Shown here piece by piece: positions 10,649 through 21,709 of a DNA stretch of 64,000 nt (position 1 is the stretch's first letter; every line of letters begins with the position of its first letter). The position numbers and the translations under genes were made by a program. The notes under the pieces are model-generated. The model made no database searches. It saw nothing but the letters and a program-made list of their open reading frames with translations, and was not told the origin of the DNA. Origin of the DNA: Eumeta japonica (lineage: Eukaryota; Arthropoda; Insecta; Lepidoptera; Psychidae); contig BGZK01000088.1 of the NCBI GenBank assembly GCA_005406025.1, positions 310,001-374,000 on the forward strand, read 5' to 3'.

Positions 10649-11636
10649 GAATATGATATTACAGTTTAATAGCACAGCTATCGAAGAGAGTGTTTAAGAA
10701 CATATCGATTTAAACATCAAATAAAATAAAAGTGATGTGTAATCTAAAGAAGTTTCTAGAACTTTTCGCTAAATTATTTCGCAACGTTGTTTATGATTTT
10801 AGCGTCATAGATATTTATCTATTTATCCTAATTAAATAGCATGTCAGCTCGTATCATAGACGATGTTTGAGTATGTTAATAAGTAGTTACGTTTTTTACA
10901 AGGACATTAATTTTAATAGTGTCTGTCTTCGTATTGTACAACGACCTACAGCGGATAGAGTTTTTTGAACTATTTTGGAATACAAAAACTATTTTGAAAT
11001 ACAAAAAGCTTAGAGCTTAGTACGTGGTTATGAAAAGGTTTTTGCAAATAAATTTTGCTAGTTCGTTGTCAGAGCGTATATAAATTCTGTATGTGATTGT
11101 TTATTCGGAGCGCTGGATTGAGGATTGTATAATTATTGACTGTTTCGTTTCATTGAATAAGTAAATCGTTCCTATTTATATTGTTCTTTCGCGTGGAAAG
11201 GAAAGGATAAATATACTTCCGATTGCTTTAGACGTATGTCTGTTTTTGTTTCCGTCCCAAAAACAACTAATAAACATTCCAAAAGAATTTCTAGTTACTT
11301 CGGTTTGAACTACGTTTTGGTAGAATTGTAATTCATGAGGCCCTTTTTACCCGTAGACGAATGTACATAGCCCACTTGACATGTTCGAAAGCTCGTTCAT
11401 TTAAAATATCAATTATCACTTGCTGTAACGGACGAGAAAAAACAAATAATAGTGAAACGTGCCTTTGGGAAAAAATACACCACAGTATTTTTAACGGCAT
11501 GCGAAGTGTCTTCAACATGATTTCTGTCAAGAAAGGGGTTACGGCTATACCTGCTCTCTTCGTAGAACGAGTCCTTCATCATGTTCGGCTTTATATGCGC
11601 AAAATGTATATGTGAATGTGTGGCTTTTTGATTATC

Positions 11637-11676
11637 ACGTCATTATATGTACAAGTACTTCTACATATAATGACGT
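11637..11676. repeat. Perfect inverted repeat, 15-bp arms
   Basis: ACGTCATTATATGTA and TACATATAATGACGT flank a 10-base spacer that is itself palindromic (AAGTACTT). Confidence 0.8.
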
Positions 11677-12536
11677 ACAAGTTATTATACATATTTTATT
11701 TCTCACGTCGATTTTGTATAAATGAATACATATCACTGAAAAAGGATGAGGTAAGGTACTCTTTAACAATCTAATTCAAGTTAACAGACGTTCTGATTCG
11801 GTCGGTCTCGATTGCTTGTATATATAACGTATTGTATATCATGAGTGGATTCATAATTTGTATTCATAAGTTGTAATTTATTTTGCATTTTACTCTAACA
11901 TTAAAATCACAAGACTATGGTCATTAATCAGCGACAAAGTAGATAAATCGCCTGTAAAGTCTCATTTTTAGCGTGCGTAAACACTAAATAGAAAGTGACA
12001 ACCATACATCAGAATAGGAATGTAATGTTTCTGGAATCGCGAACAAACCTGCAGTGGTTCTCAGTAGTCCGAGGACATCTTGTAGATGAATCTACATTAC
12101 ATCTATCGAACAATATTACAAGACTTTTGGCCCCGTGAAGCAGCTGTTAGTCATTTTAAAAAAAAAACGATGGTTTTTGATCAATTTGGAGCCTTAGTTT
12201 TAAATACACTTCTATATAGAACTTTCGTTTTTAAAACTCACTTTTTAAATGTTTTCAATAATAGCTACAGTTTCTTTGTAAAAACTATTTCGCTAGTCGT
12301 CGATGAATGTTTAGCAACTGTTTTCCATCAATTTTATTGTGACAATATCATAAGCTTTTGTTTATGTGACAAGTTTACGTCGTTTCTAGTTTCGCTTTAT
12401 CTAAGTATTGTAAGACAAACAACTTATATATTACTTAATTTATATTAATATATACTAATATATTAAATTTATTTAGCATTCGTTTAATCTTTTGTTGTAC
12501 ATAAATACAAAGATTTCAAATACGAATATTTTCCAG

Positions 12537-12598
12537 GACGATGCTAAAAACGACTAAGATTTTAGCGGACTGCGAGAACCAAGTCAAGAGCGGCTGCC
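12537..12598 (+). CDS. Candidate orphan internal exon (62 nt)
   Basis: An acceptor (ATATTTTCCAG) and a donor (C-GTAAGAAT) bound 62 bases that are open in only one frame: one base, 20 codons, one base. The peptide TMLKTTKILADCENQVKSGC has two cysteines eight residues apart and is GC-richer than its surroundings. No neighbouring exon of matching phase (2 bases in, 2 bases needed after) could be recognised on the plus strand. It lies downstream of the finished plus-strand Osiris gene, so it would belong to a different gene. It may be a chance match between splice-like sites. Confidence 0.25.
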
Positions 12599-12600
12599 GT

Positions 12601-13043
12601 AAGAATAGTAATTTTAAGGACTTAAATTTATATAGAAAATCTAATCATTTACCCTTTTTGTGTAGATTAATAATAACTTACAAAATTATGTAAATACTTC
12701 AGTATTTATTGTTATTTATTTATTTATTGAAAGCCTTAGAATAATTTGTACAATATTGTTTTAATCTTGCATTTATGCGAAGATATCTGTAGTAATGTTA
12801 AAAAGTGAATTAAATGATTTTATACGTTTATTTTTTGATTCACATTTCCTTCATTTTTTTTTAAGTATGCCTTTATACCTTAAGGACCTTCCAGCCACCG
12901 GTAAGTGCTCAGCCGTCATCTCGTTTTTAAAGCTTTCTTATTGAGTTATTATAGCGGGGAAAAATGACATTCGCTTATCCATTATTATTAACCGCTCTAG
13001 AAAATGAATGAATGAATGAATATTCTAAAATTTTACTATAGAA
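12601..13043. other. AT-rich stretch, nothing recognised
   Basis: No exon-like segment; a GAATGAATGAAT run occurs near 13006-13022. Confidence 0.5.
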
Positions 13044-13123
13044 TTTGCAAATCTATTTGACTTTGTTTATCAAAGCATATTAAGGAATATGCTTTCATAA
13101 ACAAAGTCAAATAGATTTGCAAA
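13044..13123. repeat. Near-perfect foldback, 38-bp arms, 4-base loop
   Basis: Bases 13044-13081 and 13086-13123 pair at 37 of 38 positions around the loop AAGG. The single mismatch is at the C in TTTATCAAAGC. Confidence 0.85.
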
Positions 13124-13479
13124 AATATGGCTAAAAAACAGAAGATCAAAGACTAGAAAACTAACGTAGAAATAATTTTACCAAAAAAAATCTACTCAAT
13201 TATATGTATGCACATACAAGAATGGTATAATTGTATTAATTAAAGAGATATAATTTTAAAAATAATATAAATAATGTAACAATCGCTTTTAAATAAAAAT
13301 AATCTGATCGCCGTCCCATATTGGCAAGCATTTTATTCTTAGTTAAATAGGTTGCTACAAGACTAACAAACAATATGCTAGTATTGTTTGAGATTATTTT
13401 TTTAGTAAATAAGAAATGATGCGATAATCTTTTGATTAAACTTAGCCCAATGCCCAATTCTACTACATTGCCTCCTTAG

Positions 13480-13880
13480 CTACGGAACCCTGGATGCTTA
13501 AAACCTCAGCCGAATTTTTAATCGGAGACAACGTCTTACTCAGTAGGCTTGCACGCTGACGCGTACGCGAAATCGTCATTACCTTAAAACGTTCATAATT
13601 CGACGATAAATCATCACGGGCCGACATCGCGAACGACATTCGCGACTACACTGACGCGTGTTAATTGACATGCGCGCGAACGGCCGCGCTTGTGTGATCA
13701 CGCCATCCGCGTGAACAAGGCTCGACTTGCACAAAGTCGGGCCTTGTTCAGTAGAAACTACTCACTTGCCTACATCGCGAGAACATTGTTTTGGTAGTGC
13801 CTCGCGAACCGTTAAACGCGCGTGTCGAGTTTGGAATTGCCGTCGTTAAGGGATGCCCTTTAATTACTCGAGGGTAATTA
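13480..13880. other. GC- and CpG-rich island, possible promoter or conserved element
   Basis: About 400 bp dense in CG dinucleotides (CGCTGACGCGTACGCGAAATC, GCGCGCGAACGGCCGCGC) sit in otherwise AT-rich DNA. No long frame is present, and no copy of this block was noticed elsewhere in the window. It lies just upstream of the candidate exon at 13909 and contains a 16-bp hairpin. Confidence 0.35.
13712..13750 (+). repeat. 16-bp hairpin, 7-base loop, inside the GC-rich island
   Basis: TGAACAAGGCTCGACT and AGTCGGGCCTTGTTCA pair with a single T-G pair, which would be a G-U wobble in a plus-strand RNA. The loop is TGCACAA. Confidence 0.7.
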
Positions 13881-13908
13881 TCATCTATATGTTTTTTTTT
13901 TAATTCAG

Positions 13909-13965
13909 ACCCTTTCACCCTTGGTGAGGATTCACTAAGATATGGATGACCTCCTAGCTCCTCGC
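13909..13965 (+). CDS. Candidate first coding exon with a start codon (8 codons)
   Basis: A strong acceptor (nine T, then TAATTCAG) and a strong donor (CGC-GTGAGTTT) bound 57 bases. The ATG at 13942 opens MDDLLAPR and stays in frame exactly to the donor. The earlier 33 bases would be 5' UTR. No matching phase-0 downstream exon could be singled out. Two acceptors with short frames (14694 and 15846) are possible partners, but the peptides are unconvincing. Confidence 0.2.
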
Positions 13966-13971
13966 GTGAGT

Positions 13972-16900
13972 TTAATCGAGTTTTTTACATGTTTCTATTA
14001 CCGAACTGTTCGGTATATGTTCAATGTATTATTACAGTTTCAAAGCTGACATGAGATTTTTAATCGATCGACTCTCCCTAAATCGGATTCGGTGTGATTT
14101 CGCCAAACGTACTTCAATAACATCTATATATAAATATATCTTTGCATATTTATATATACATATTACATAGTGCTTTCAAGTATATAAAATAATAGTATAA
14201 GTATTTGGTCATAGAGTTAAAATCTGTAAGTAAGTGTGTATATGTAACGGAGAACTCAACACCACGGATTTTGATGCATAACATGTTTGAACCTTTCCGT
14301 GATCTTAAAAAAAAAACAGGCAATAGAACAAAAGCAAGACATTTGGTAGCAGTTTTTCTGTATGTTAGGTGGTCTGTGGAGCGTGCTTGCATATGCCCAC
14401 GTTAGCGTTATTGTACGGAAATTCTATCGTCTATACCAAGCTTTGAGAGAATATCATAGTCACAGCATCGATAGTGTTTAGTCTACATTCTATAGTCAGC
14501 GCATCACAGCCTCCCGGAGATTTCTAACTTAGAAAATACTTGATCATGAGTTTTAAACTTTAAGTGTGGATCATTAAATGACATAAATTTAAAGCCGTTT
14601 AAAAACTTTTGTGACTGGCTTTCGAATTAGTGGAAAAATGTTTATTGAATTGCAGTTGTAGATAAATAAATTTTCGCTGTTTTTCAGGATATTGCTGTGA
14701 GCAATTTCGCTGAATTTCTAAAATGATATATGAAGAGAATGACGAAAATGTAAAATAGATTCAATATATTTCTCAAATTTTTTTTACTTCGTTCGTTAAA
14801 TGCTAAAATCAACCAGTAAATATGTCGATGAAGTTGTTGCAAAAATGAAAGGATTCATAATGGACGTATATTAGACAAAGGTTAATTAAGATTTATTTTT
14901 CAAAGTATCTATTGATATGAATAAAATTACCATATAAAAATGCGCTCATCACACCCTACGACTACAGACGTGTGGAAAAGAAATTGGAATGCAAAGTTAT
15001 TGCATCGATGAAGTACTTAGAATGTCGATAGTACATATTTAATTTAGGCTATCTTCTTTGCTTAGTGTTTTATTATCTATGTTTTCTTTTTAAAACTATT
15101 ACTACTACTTCTAAGTAACGATAATTTTAGAGATATATGCCTAAAATTAGGGTTTGTCCTCCTTTTCATTTACAAAGAAAAACTCATCGTATAAATTAAG
15201 TGTACTTTTGAAAGCTCTTTTGACACATCAAAATAGCCCTCAAAATCTAAGTGATATCATTAATTATCAGATTTTATACTCTTCCTTTTTTTACTCGTTT
15301 AATTTAACTAATATATGCAGAAGAATTATTTCAGACGATGAAAAGCAATTTAAGCAACAATTCTGGTAAGCCATGTATCTTGAAATAAATAAGTTAATTG
15401 TAAAGTTTAATTTATATCCATGGTAGAGCGAAAAGTTTGGCTTTCGAGCCAAACTCAAGTTTAGGGTTGAAACTTGTAATGCCGGTTATTAATGCATTAT
15501 AATTACATCGACTTAACACAGCTTTATCAGTCGAGTATGAATACATTTAACATATCATACAAAATATGTGTCGAAATGGGAATATTTCGATTTTAAGGCA
15601 TTCGTTTGAAAATCATTTATTTTTATGTAACTTTTTGTACATCATTTTATTATATACAAAAAGTTAAAGATGAAAAGATGTAATATTGATATAATTTTAA
15701 ATATAATTGATTCAAATTACTCAAACTTAAAATTACCTATGAGTATTTACATATGCGACTGGATATCTCATGGCAGCATTATAATAGTAGTGCTCGGTTT
15801 TATAACCTCATTGTAGAGACACCTTCCCACGATTTTATTTCAGAATAAGAGGTCTCAATTTTACGCCGTTGAGAAGTACCTACATAGTCGAGTGTTGTTA
15901 ACAACTGTTGTCCATGATAACATTTGTCGTTTTTTGTTAAGTTCATCTGAATGAACTAGACACTTTTCAGTTTCTTCGAGTTTATCGATTTAAATTTGTA
16001 TAAAAATCGTATTATTGGAAATGACTAGATTTAGATTTATTACTTGTGAAATTCTAAAAATTTTTTTTATTACAGTCACAGAAGTATCAAGTACAGTAGT
16101 ATACTGTGCCGAGAGCTCAGGACTCACCAAAAATTTAGTCTTCCTCTCCTAAGAATTTGGATTTTTCAGGATAAAGAAATGCCAGGTTTCTTAATATAAT
16201 TAACGCGTCCCAACTTTACGCTAACAGCTTCGCTCTCTCGAACGACATTCTCACTATAAATTGAAACAAATTTTGCAACTTGAAGATACAACTTCACCAA
16301 ACAACGTTAAAAATTAACACAACGTTGAAACAGAATTGAGAATTATTATAAATGAATAGAGGATTTTTAATTAACATTAGCCATCTGTTTAGATTTAACA
16401 TTGGGCGACGTAAGTGGGTGCAACTTCGCCGCCGGCTTTTGTTCTTCAATATTTATGGAACGTGTTTTGGTCTGTGAGTAATTAACACTCTAACGAAGTC
16501 TTATAGCATATGGTAACTTTGCTGATTGAACATAACATAACCGCCTAGAGATGATAACACCTCATCGAGATCAACCAAATTGCAAAAAATGAAGGAAAAA
16601 GATAAAATTGCAAATTTTTTTTCCTTTTCCTTCAATTAATCAGGTATCTATTTGTATATATAAGTTTTTCTTTACGTACTTCCTCTAAATTTTTATGGAA
16701 CTATTACTAACCTCTGCGATTATAGAGTAAAGCCATGCTGTCGTCAATTCCATTGGAGCAGGAAAAAGGAGTAGCCCGACCGGTAAGATAGCATATTCTC
16801 TTAGAATACAAACTCGAAGTAGCAGTTGTTCCGTTGTTTCGTCCAGTGAATGAGATTTACGGGGGTCCACTTCTCCCTCCGTCAACCCATTCTCCCCTCC

Positions 16901-18189
16901 ATTAAATATCCTATACCTTCCTTAAGGGCCGTTAGCTCACTGTTTACAACTTTCTCTTCAGTAATGGCGTGATTAAAATTTAATACAACAATCTACCTTT
17001 CTCGTTGAAACAATATTTTTGTATGATGTTCTTACAAGAAATAAAAACAATGATGGGCTTGTTTATTGCTATTTAATAATAGCAATCTATCTCATTGACA
17101 GTATAAGTTTTACTTGCTCCAATTCATTTTTTTTTTTTTTTAATAAACAAAAATGTTAAACGCAAATAAAATATCTTTACTCAGAGTAAATTACAAACTT
17201 AGTATTGAAGAGATAAATTTCATGGACTTGTCATTCAACACTTTTCTTAATTTACATTTAAGACTATGTATATATATATATATATATAGCTATCGTAACA
17301 TCATCCAAACGTCTCATAATCATTAACAATGTTTAGTCACTTAATTTCCGCTCATAAACTGAAAATTTAATGACCGCTTCTGAACGAGCGGTCGCGTCGA
17401 TAGACGATTATTGAACTCACAATTTTCATCTCGACCAAAAGTGACAAATCAAAGTTTTGCAATTTAAAGGCCATCAGAAGAATAATTGAAAAAGAAATTG
17501 AAAACAGAATTCAATTTCATGACTTCATTTATGCATAATTATATTCAAGCATGCCGAATAACTCAACATATCTGACTTACCAAGGTATATGTGGTACTTA
17601 AATCATGTGTTCGATACGATTCATAAGTAACTCTTAAGTAGTGGAGGGTATATTTATGTCATTGTGAAGAACACTCTTGGGTGAGATATTCTCCGAGGCG
17701 GTTGACGGCTCGTCGGTGGTGATGTGCGAAACGGAAAGTTTGACTGTTATCAAGCTTACATTGTATTGAGAAAAAATGGAATACATTGCGCATGCTCGAT
17801 CTGACTGACAGTGTGCATCATCCCAGAAGTTTGGAAAGATATCACTTGTAGTAACGATTCCAAAAATGTTTAGCAAAACCTGTAATCTATTATACTCGTA
17901 ACACTATAGAGTGTTGAGGTGCGTCTTCCTTCTAAAGTTATTTGGAAAGACTCTTCATCCAATTAAGAAGTGTGATGGTATCATAGGTGCATGACGAATT
18001 GGATGTGAAAACAAGAGTCAACGGTCTAGAGTTTAAAATTCATTCAATTTGTGTGAGAATGGTATTTAACTCCTCACATATCAAATGCATCAAAGACGAA
18101 GTTCTTTTTACATGATGTTCGATAGATATTAATTATATAAGGACTTTACGCTGGAAGAAATCAAAAATTTATTGTTCCTTTTGAAGCAC
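13972..18189. other. Long stretch without a supported gene
   Basis: Chance frames only. A (TA)n run is at 17270-17287. Acceptor-like sites at 14693, 15845 and 16075 open frames of 12, 35 and 24 codons, none with a recognised product. Confidence 0.45.
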
Positions 18190-18710
18190 AGGCACTTATG
18201 TCGTTAGATTTACACCGTAAAAAAATTATTAATTCGTTACGAATCTCTTGTAAATTTGTAACATTATCGTAATAAATGTTAGCCGGCAGACCTATACTTG
18301 CAATGAAGCAATTTAAAGTTACCATAAAGGCTTTAGTAGTTTATTCAGTGACAAGTTGTATATGAACTGCCCTTACAGCCATGCACATAAATACACTTGT
18401 ATAAGATTTAATGAGTTGACAGCCCCTTTCCCTTCTGTTCGATATACAAATCGGTCCAGCGTAATCGACTGCTCTATTGTTAAAGGGATAATCAGAATGC
18501 AGTCGTTTATTGGGAAGGTCAGCCATTATAGGTAGTAGCTGCAAATGTTGGTATGACACTCGCGCATAATCCTTACCAATAAATTTCGGTCTTCAATTAC
18601 CTGAAGTAATTGCTTGCATCCGATCTTATATTGAGAAATAGACAAGCGAAACTCATAAATGTAGCTCTTGCTTATCCCGATTTCCATGAAGGACCCTGTA
18701 TTTTGCAAAT
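18190..18710 (-). pseudogene. BEL/Pao-type retrotransposon integrase fragment
   Basis: On the minus strand, 18559-18341 reads LLPIMADLPNKRLHSD, then AVDYAGPICI, then FMCMAVRAVHIQLVTE. This order (linker, DYAGP, CM-KAVHLELV) is typical of the integrase core of BEL/Pao LTR retrotransposons. After a frame change, 18345-18230 reads FMVTLNCFIASIGLPANIYY followed by DNVTN, the second aspartate region of the DDE triad. Upstream, the frame at 18708-18526 overlaps in another phase (VIEDRNLLVRIMRECHTN), so at least two frameshifts separate the pieces. No LTRs, protease or reverse transcriptase were found. It is a truncated, inactive remnant. Confidence 0.75.
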
Positions 18711-20846
18711 AGGTATTGAATTTTGCTCAGAGAAATTTCAGATAAAATTTCCTGTATTTACTATAACTGTATTAACGAAAACTACACTTTTGAGTTTCTA
18801 GGGTTTTCTTGTGTACTTGAAATATTTTCCGTGTTCACAGCCTTTTTCTTGTTCACAGCTTTTTTGCTTGTTCACAGCCTTTTGCTTGTTCACCATAATA
18901 TATAACAGACCCGCCTGCATTACGTACATCCCGAACCCCAGGATCAACTTTTTTCTGCATGAAACTATGTTTATAAGTATTAATTAATTTATTGAATTGA
19001 CAAGATTCTGGTAATAGTAACATGAATTTTATGTTGTGAAAAATTGTTAAATCAAAAAGGTCATACACTTTTAACATACTGATTGCAGTGGAAACTAAAT
19101 AATATTCATTTAACATTTTCTCTATACTTACTGTAGCGTGGTATCCGATATACATTTGTATATTTTAAATTGATTAAGAAATATGAATTGATTATTACCA
19201 AACATTGATAACCTCTCTTAAAAGTCATAATAACTCACTAATATCGCTTACATTTGATAAATGCTAACCATTTTCCGTTCGCTTTTTTGTATTTGAATTA
19301 AAATCTAGCACTGATTTGTTGACTATAATTATTGTTTCTGGTCCTGCTCTGTATTTGCATTTGGGTTCCGCTCTCTATTACAAAGAAATTACTAATACAA
19401 GTAATGGGTTCATCTCTTGGTTATTACCTTTATTTTCCCAGCATCCACATGTTTTTCCTTTTGGTAAAAATCCAAAAATTTGGTAAAAATTTAGGGAAAT
19501 AATTTATCTCTATGCCAAATTTTATTACAATCCGTTCAGCCATTTTGGAGAATAGTGCTGGTATAGATCATATAGATATACTATTTTATAATATTCATAC
19601 ATTGTGTATTATATTTTTAATTGTCTTAATTTAATTTTAGTATTATTTTCTCCTATTAATAAATTGTAATGTCATAAAATATAATTAATTGATTCTGTAA
19701 ATATTATTATTTTTTTTTAATTTATAAAAAACACTAAGAATAACTGGAAAAAGCTGTATTGAAGATATACAGAAGTTTTTGAACAAAATGTAAAGTTATT
19801 CATATTTTTTATGCACACTACTGACTCACAGTAATATTGTGCTTCTTCAAATCGATAGTTTAAAACATTTTATTAGTTAATCATCAATCTATCTTATGTT
19901 GGTTTCAATAAAACACTAACTCAATAAATAATTACTTTAGTCAGATATTTATTTAATCCTGTACTTTGAGTGAAGAGCGACTGGAAAGAGAGAGTAAAAG
20001 AGGAATTGAATAAGGAATAAGGATTGAGCCGGAGAGCTGAGAATTTTCGGTTGTAGGAATTATTTGCTCAGCTGGGAAACAAACCCTAAGTCTTCACATT
20101 AGAAGCAAAATTTTTTGCTGCCGGTCATCGCAACAGCCAAAAACTTAACATTAATGATAATTGAGGTTTTTCATAATTTGGCATATTTGTATGGAATTGA
20201 TGAAAATACAGCCTCATTTTTCGGTCTAAAATAGAGCCTACCATAATGTATGGTTCTTTATTCATAGATTGATTTGAATATTTCAGGAAACAGTTTGCCT
20301 ACTGTCAGTTTTATATTAACGCCTTACGTATTACACTTAGCAATATTATACTGAATTCGATATTTTGCTTTGTCATCATAGATTTAAATTTTCAAAAATT
20401 GTAAATGTAAGTAATGTATTGCAGCAATAAAAAAATATATGTAGAAAATGTTAATGTCATTCGCCTCCATTGAAACCAAATGATTGTCTGCAAAATTTTT
20501 GAATTCGCTAATGAATAAAGGTTGTTTGGTAGTAAAACAAAGTTTAACGCACTCATCCTTTATTAGTTTTTTTTTTGCAGAATAAATAATATTACATCAA
20601 ATTGGTCCTACTACTACTATAAATTACAATAAATTAAATAGATGACACGACGGGTACGTCATTCATATGTGTTCTTTGGCGATAAGCAAATATTTAGTAT
20701 CAGTCTACTCATATCCGCAAATAATGCAATGCTTCAAATTACCCAGAACTGTTAAACACTTACAAAATTTTAGTAATTCCATTTGATTAAATTGTTAATT
20801 TCGAGTCCGGTAATAAGAAACATAGCACAAGTGGTAAATAGAAATC
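18711..20846. other. AT-rich stretch with retroposon tail; no gene
   Basis: It contains a short direct repeat of TTGTTCACAGCCTTTTGCTTG words (18832-18895) and the retroposon tail listed next. Confidence 0.45.
19330..19620. repeat. Retroposon 3' tail
   Basis: TGCCAAATTTTATTACAATC then CGTTCAGCCATTTTGGAGA is the recurrent 3' region of insect RTE-like LINEs and their SINEs. A similar tail is at 57300-57385. Confidence 0.45.
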
Positions 20847-20943
20847 GCTAAATGCCAGACCGCCACGTCGATATTATTTAATCGAATACTTTATACCGAA
20901 CCATGAATAATGGATCAAGCAACGTGGCAATCTGACATTTAGC
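20847..20943 (-). other. Minus-strand RNA hairpin, 24-bp stem, in the presumed 3' UTR
   Basis: Bases 20847-20870 pair with 20920-20943. Twenty pairs are Watson-Crick. The other four are C/A on the plus strand and therefore G-U wobbles in a minus-strand transcript, the strand of the Osiris gene that ends 69 bases upstream (TAA at 21012). The loop is 49 bases. It could be a structured 3' UTR element, a miRNA-like precursor, or a decaying foldback repeat. The loop is long for a typical insect pre-miRNA and the stem hardly extends outward. Confidence 0.4.
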
Positions 20944-21011
20944 CGTCATGGGAGTAAATCGTAACTTGATCCAAATGAAAAAATAAAGAAAATAGATACG
21001 AACGTCCAACT

Positions 21012-21195
21012 TTATGCACTCATAGGCCCATACGGAGTAGACGCGGGCTTGAAATGCGCCGTGGATCTATAAGCGGGCGCATGCATAGGCCTGTTTAGGC
21101 TATGGTCGGGGCCTAATGTTGGTAGTCTTGGAATTCCGAATAAGTTTCTGAAGTAGCGCGCGATGGTCCATAATACATTGGACGACGCCGTTGTC
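21012..21195 (-). CDS. Alternative terminal exon of the minus-strand Osiris gene (two open frames)
   Basis: An acceptor (TATGTTATAG) ends at 21196 and the following 184 bases are GC-rich up to a TAA at 21012. Entering after two bases of a split codon gives 60 codons: TTASSNVLWTIARYFRNLFG then IPRLPTLGPDHSLNRPMHAP and a tail ending YGPMSA. That phase matches a direct splice from the DUF1676 exon (…SYG, ends GG) or from the AG-GTATAT site at 22490. Entering after one base, as from the strong GTAAGT donor at 22713, gives GQRRRPMYYGPSRATSETYS EFQDYQH and TAG at 21113. Codon choice in the 60-codon frame looks more coding-like, while the donor for the 26-codon frame is stronger. At least one is likely used. 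Confidence 0.6.
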
Positions 21196-21492
21196 CTATA
21201 ACATACATAACATTACAACACAATAGTGAATAATTTAATGCAAATATCAAAACACATGCTGAATCAGTACGAACATACGATTGACATTTACAATATTTAA
21301 AGCTGCTACCAAAATGCTTTGACTGTACTTTTTTATCAACAAATCCTAGAGCCATTGCACCCACCACCGATTCAAATCATAAAAGAGTTTTGTGATTATC
21401 ATAGAAATACAAATGATATAATTCAGCTTGTTCTTTGTTTCATAAAGAATATAAACACATTCACCCAATATATATAAATTAGATATATCAAT

Positions 21493-21498
21493 TTTATT
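21493..21498 (-). promoter_or_regulatory. Poly(A) signal for the long read-through terminal exon
   Basis: AATAAA on the minus strand lies about 210 bases after the TAA at 21710 and before the alternative exon at 21195. The long form could therefore end within the intron of the short form. Confidence 0.45.
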
Positions 21499-21709
21499 CC
21501 ATTCGTTTTCAAATAAGCTATTATAAAAATGCAACCTTACTTTTATATCGAAACTAAGAAAGCATATAGCAATTAACGAAACAAAGAAAACAAGCTGAAA
21601 ATCATGACAACTTTAGAAATCAGGTATCCAAAATTATATTTCATAAACGAAAATGAACAATGCTCATAAATGCAAATACTGTTCGATGTTTCATGCGGAT
21701 GAAAATAAT

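Larger units (their letters stand above)
9166..12536. other. AT-rich stretch without a supported gene
   Basis: Several frames of 65-120 codons occur but have the composition of AT-rich noncoding DNA (many F, I, L, Y, K). Three foldback repeats inside are listed separately. A short GC-richer patch at 10340-10440 has no open frame. Confidence 0.5.

Noticed and set aside
12086..12448. 120-codon plus-strand frame
   Set aside because: Rich in F, L, I, Y, N and K, as expected from AT-rich noncoding DNA; no motif, splice logic or poly(A) context.
15846..15953. 35-codon frame after a TTATTTCAG acceptor (NKRSQFYAVEKYLHSR…)
   Set aside because: No donor or partner of convincing phase and no recognisable motif; ends in TGA without a nearby poly(A) signal.
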